Shown in pieces: positions 62,765-64,000 of a stretch of DNA of 64,000 nucleotides. The stretch's first letter is position 1, and the number at the start of each line of letters is the position of its first letter. The position numbers were made by a program, and so were the translations under genes. Below the pieces are notes generated by a model. It did not search any database. It was not told the origin of the DNA and saw nothing but the letters and a program-made list of their open reading frames with translations. The stretch covers positions 100,830 to 164,829 of the forward strand of contig NZ_KE386972.1 of NCBI RefSeq assembly GCF_000429845.1, in the 5' to 3' direction. The DNA is from Comamonas composti DSM 21721 (lineage in GTDB: Bacteria > Pseudomonadota > Gammaproteobacteria > Burkholderiales > Burkholderiaceae_C).

Positions 62765-63923
62765 GAATTTCCAACTCCTGCGCCATGCCGCGATGGTGCT
62801 GATTGTAGGGAGCCTTGTCGCCTGCTCCTCAACCAAGCAGGTTCACGACCCTTCACCCGTGACAGAGCCCTCGCCCGGTGGCAGCAAGCCGCCGTTCACG
62901 GCCAGCATGCCGACCAAGAGCCGCTGGATCGCCACCGACTGGAGCGAGCTGCCCGGCCTGCAGGCCGATGCCCTGCACGAGGCCTGGAATGCCTGGCTCA
63001 AGAACTGCGAGCGCCCAAGCACGGCTTTTGCAAGCCTGTGCCGCGAAGTGCGCCAGCTCAGCATCGCCAGCGATGAAGAGCAGCGCAACTGGCTGATCAA
63101 GAATCTGCAGCCCTACCGCGTGGAAGCCATGGGCGGCGGCCCCGATGGGCTGATGACCGCTTACTACGAGCCCTTGTTCGAGGCCCGACGGCGGCCCGGC
63201 GACGGCTTCAACGTGCCGCTGTACCAGCCGCCGGCCAGCCTGGGCAGCCGCAAGCCCTGGTACACACGCCAGCAGATAGACACCCTGCCCGAGGCCCAGG
63301 CCGCGCTGGCCGGGCGCATCATCGCCTGGCTGCGCGACCCCGTGGACGCGCTGGTGCTGCACATCCAGGGCTCGGGCCGGCTGCAGATCACCGAGGCCAA
63401 TGGCAGCCAGCGCCTGATACGCGTGGCCTTTGCAGGCACCAACGACCAGCCCTACAAAAGCGTGGGCCGCTGGCTGCTGGACCAGGGCCTGGTGCGCGAT
63501 GCCACCTGGCCCGGCATCAGCGCCTGGACCCAGGCCAATCCCGGGCGAGTCAATGAAATGCTGTGGAGCAATCCGCGCTATGTGTTCTTCCGCGAAGAGC
63601 CCTTGAACGAGCTCGATGCCCAGTTCGGCCCCAAGGGCGCGCAGGGCGTGGCCTTGACCCCGGGGCGCTCCATCGCCGTGGACAAGGCCAGCATTCCCTA
63701 TGGCACGCCGGTCTGGCTGTCCACGCCCGGGCCCACGGTACAGCTCAACCGCCTGGTGTTTGCCCAGGATACGGGCAGCGCCATCGTGGGCGCGGTGCGC
63801 GCCGACTTCTTCATGGGCTGGGGCCCCGAGGCCGGCGATCTGGCCGGCCGCGTCAAGCAGGGCCTGCGCCTGTGGGCCTTCTGGCCGCGCAGTCTGGCGG
63901 CGCAGGTGCCTAATTTGAGGTAA
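62763..63923 (+). CDS. mltA: Membrane-bound lytic murein transglycosylase A
   Basis: 386 residues. Lipoprotein signal with lipobox LVAC near residue 22, so it is outer-membrane anchored. MltA domain with GLMTAYYEPLFEARRR and VLHIQGSGRLQ, and the C-terminal 3D domain with FAQDTGSAIVGAVRADFFMG holding the catalytic-type aspartate. It cleaves glycan strands to 1,6-anhydro muropeptides. Ribosome-binding site is weak. A Met ten codons later would leave too short a signal peptide. Confidence 0.94.
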   Translation: MNFQLLRHAAMVLIVGSLVACSSTKQVHDPSPVTEPSPGGSKPPFTASMPTKSRWIATDWSELPGLQADALHEAWNAWLKNCERPSTAFASLCREVRQLSIASDEEQRNWLIKNLQPYRVEAMGGGPDGLMTAYYEPLFEARRRPGDGFNVPLYQPPASLGSRKPWYTRQQIDTLPEAQAALAGRIIAWLRDPVDALVLHIQGSGRLQITEANGSQRLIRVAFAGTNDQPYKSVGRWLLDQGLVRDATWPGISAWTQANPGRVNEMLWSNPRYVFFREEPLNELDAQFGPKGAQGVALTPGRSIAVDKASIPYGTPVWLSTPGPTVQLNRLVFAQDTGSAIVGAVRADFFMGWGPEAGDLAGRVKQGLRLWAFWPRSLAAQVPNLR

Positions 63924-64000
63924 CCCCCTGAGGCGCTTTGCGCCTTCCCCCTGAAGGGGGACGACGCCTTCGCCGCGAGGCGGCTCTTGCTCGGCGTCCC
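63924..64000 (+). repeat. CCCCCTGAG-type post-stop repeat after mltA, cut by the window edge
   Basis: Directly after the TAA: CCCCCTGAGGCGC, TTTGCGCC, TTCCCCC, TGAAGGGGGACGACG, then CTCTTGCTCGGCGTCCC at the window end. This is the cleanest copy: GGCGCTTTGCGCC and CCCCCTGAAGGGGG both form hairpins. Confidence 0.65.

Overview
The window looks like a chromosomal segment of a betaproteobacterium of the family Comamonadaceae, most likely Comamonas or a close relative. This is inferred from the very high GC content, the gene families present, and several short dispersed repeats that I associate with this family. No tRNA, rRNA, CRISPR array, prophage or intact transposase gene was found. Gene order is mostly core housekeeping with a few accessory patches.

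Layout. (1) 1-11601: one long plus-strand operon. It holds the tail of an unidentified gene, a glutamine-synthetase-like ligase, a [2Fe-2S] ferredoxin, a ferredoxin reductase, a complete branched-chain-amino-acid-type ABC importer with two substrate-binding proteins, an amidase-signature enzyme and a class I glutamine amidotransferase-like protein. The ligase plus amidotransferase plus electron-transfer pair recalls gamma-glutamylation routes of aniline and amine catabolism; the oxygenase would lie upstream, outside the window. (2) 12107-20876: class A PBP, glutathione peroxidase, LysR regulator divergent from a pirin and a YcaC-type hydrolase, a decayed oxidoreductase, a NERD-helicase of mosaic composition and a VOC protein. 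(3) 21047-33162: sbcDC, a methyltransferase, a DTW tRNA-modification enzyme, an acyltransferase-3 membrane protein, DUF924, a DUF1439 lipoprotein, a GST, a second pirin and SlyD. (4) 33445-38636: CycA-like permease, argC, sucCD. (5) 38801-42706: TerC, PP2C phosphatase, FHA protein and a type IV pilin with a textbook sigma-54 promoter. (6) 42770-50625: moaC, a BepA-like M48 protease, a small membrane protein, a second terC behind a yybP-ykoY manganese riboswitch, a DUF3717/DUF1289 protein, yaeQ, purB and a GST. (7) 51090-63923: glnE divergent from a coupled yhdP-amidase-histidine kinase-response regulator chain, an OmpA-type lipoprotein, a small membrane protein and mltA.

Non-coding structure is the other theme. 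A MITE-like family with 18-bp terminal inverted repeats and 3-bp target duplications has two complete copies, one solo end and one degenerate copy. A repeat beginning CCCCCTGAG directly follows several stop codons and splits livH from livM. Hairpins around AGCGCTT/AAGCGCT recur in at least six intergenic gaps. A candidate small RNA with a CCUCC-rich loop lies between the second GST and glnE.
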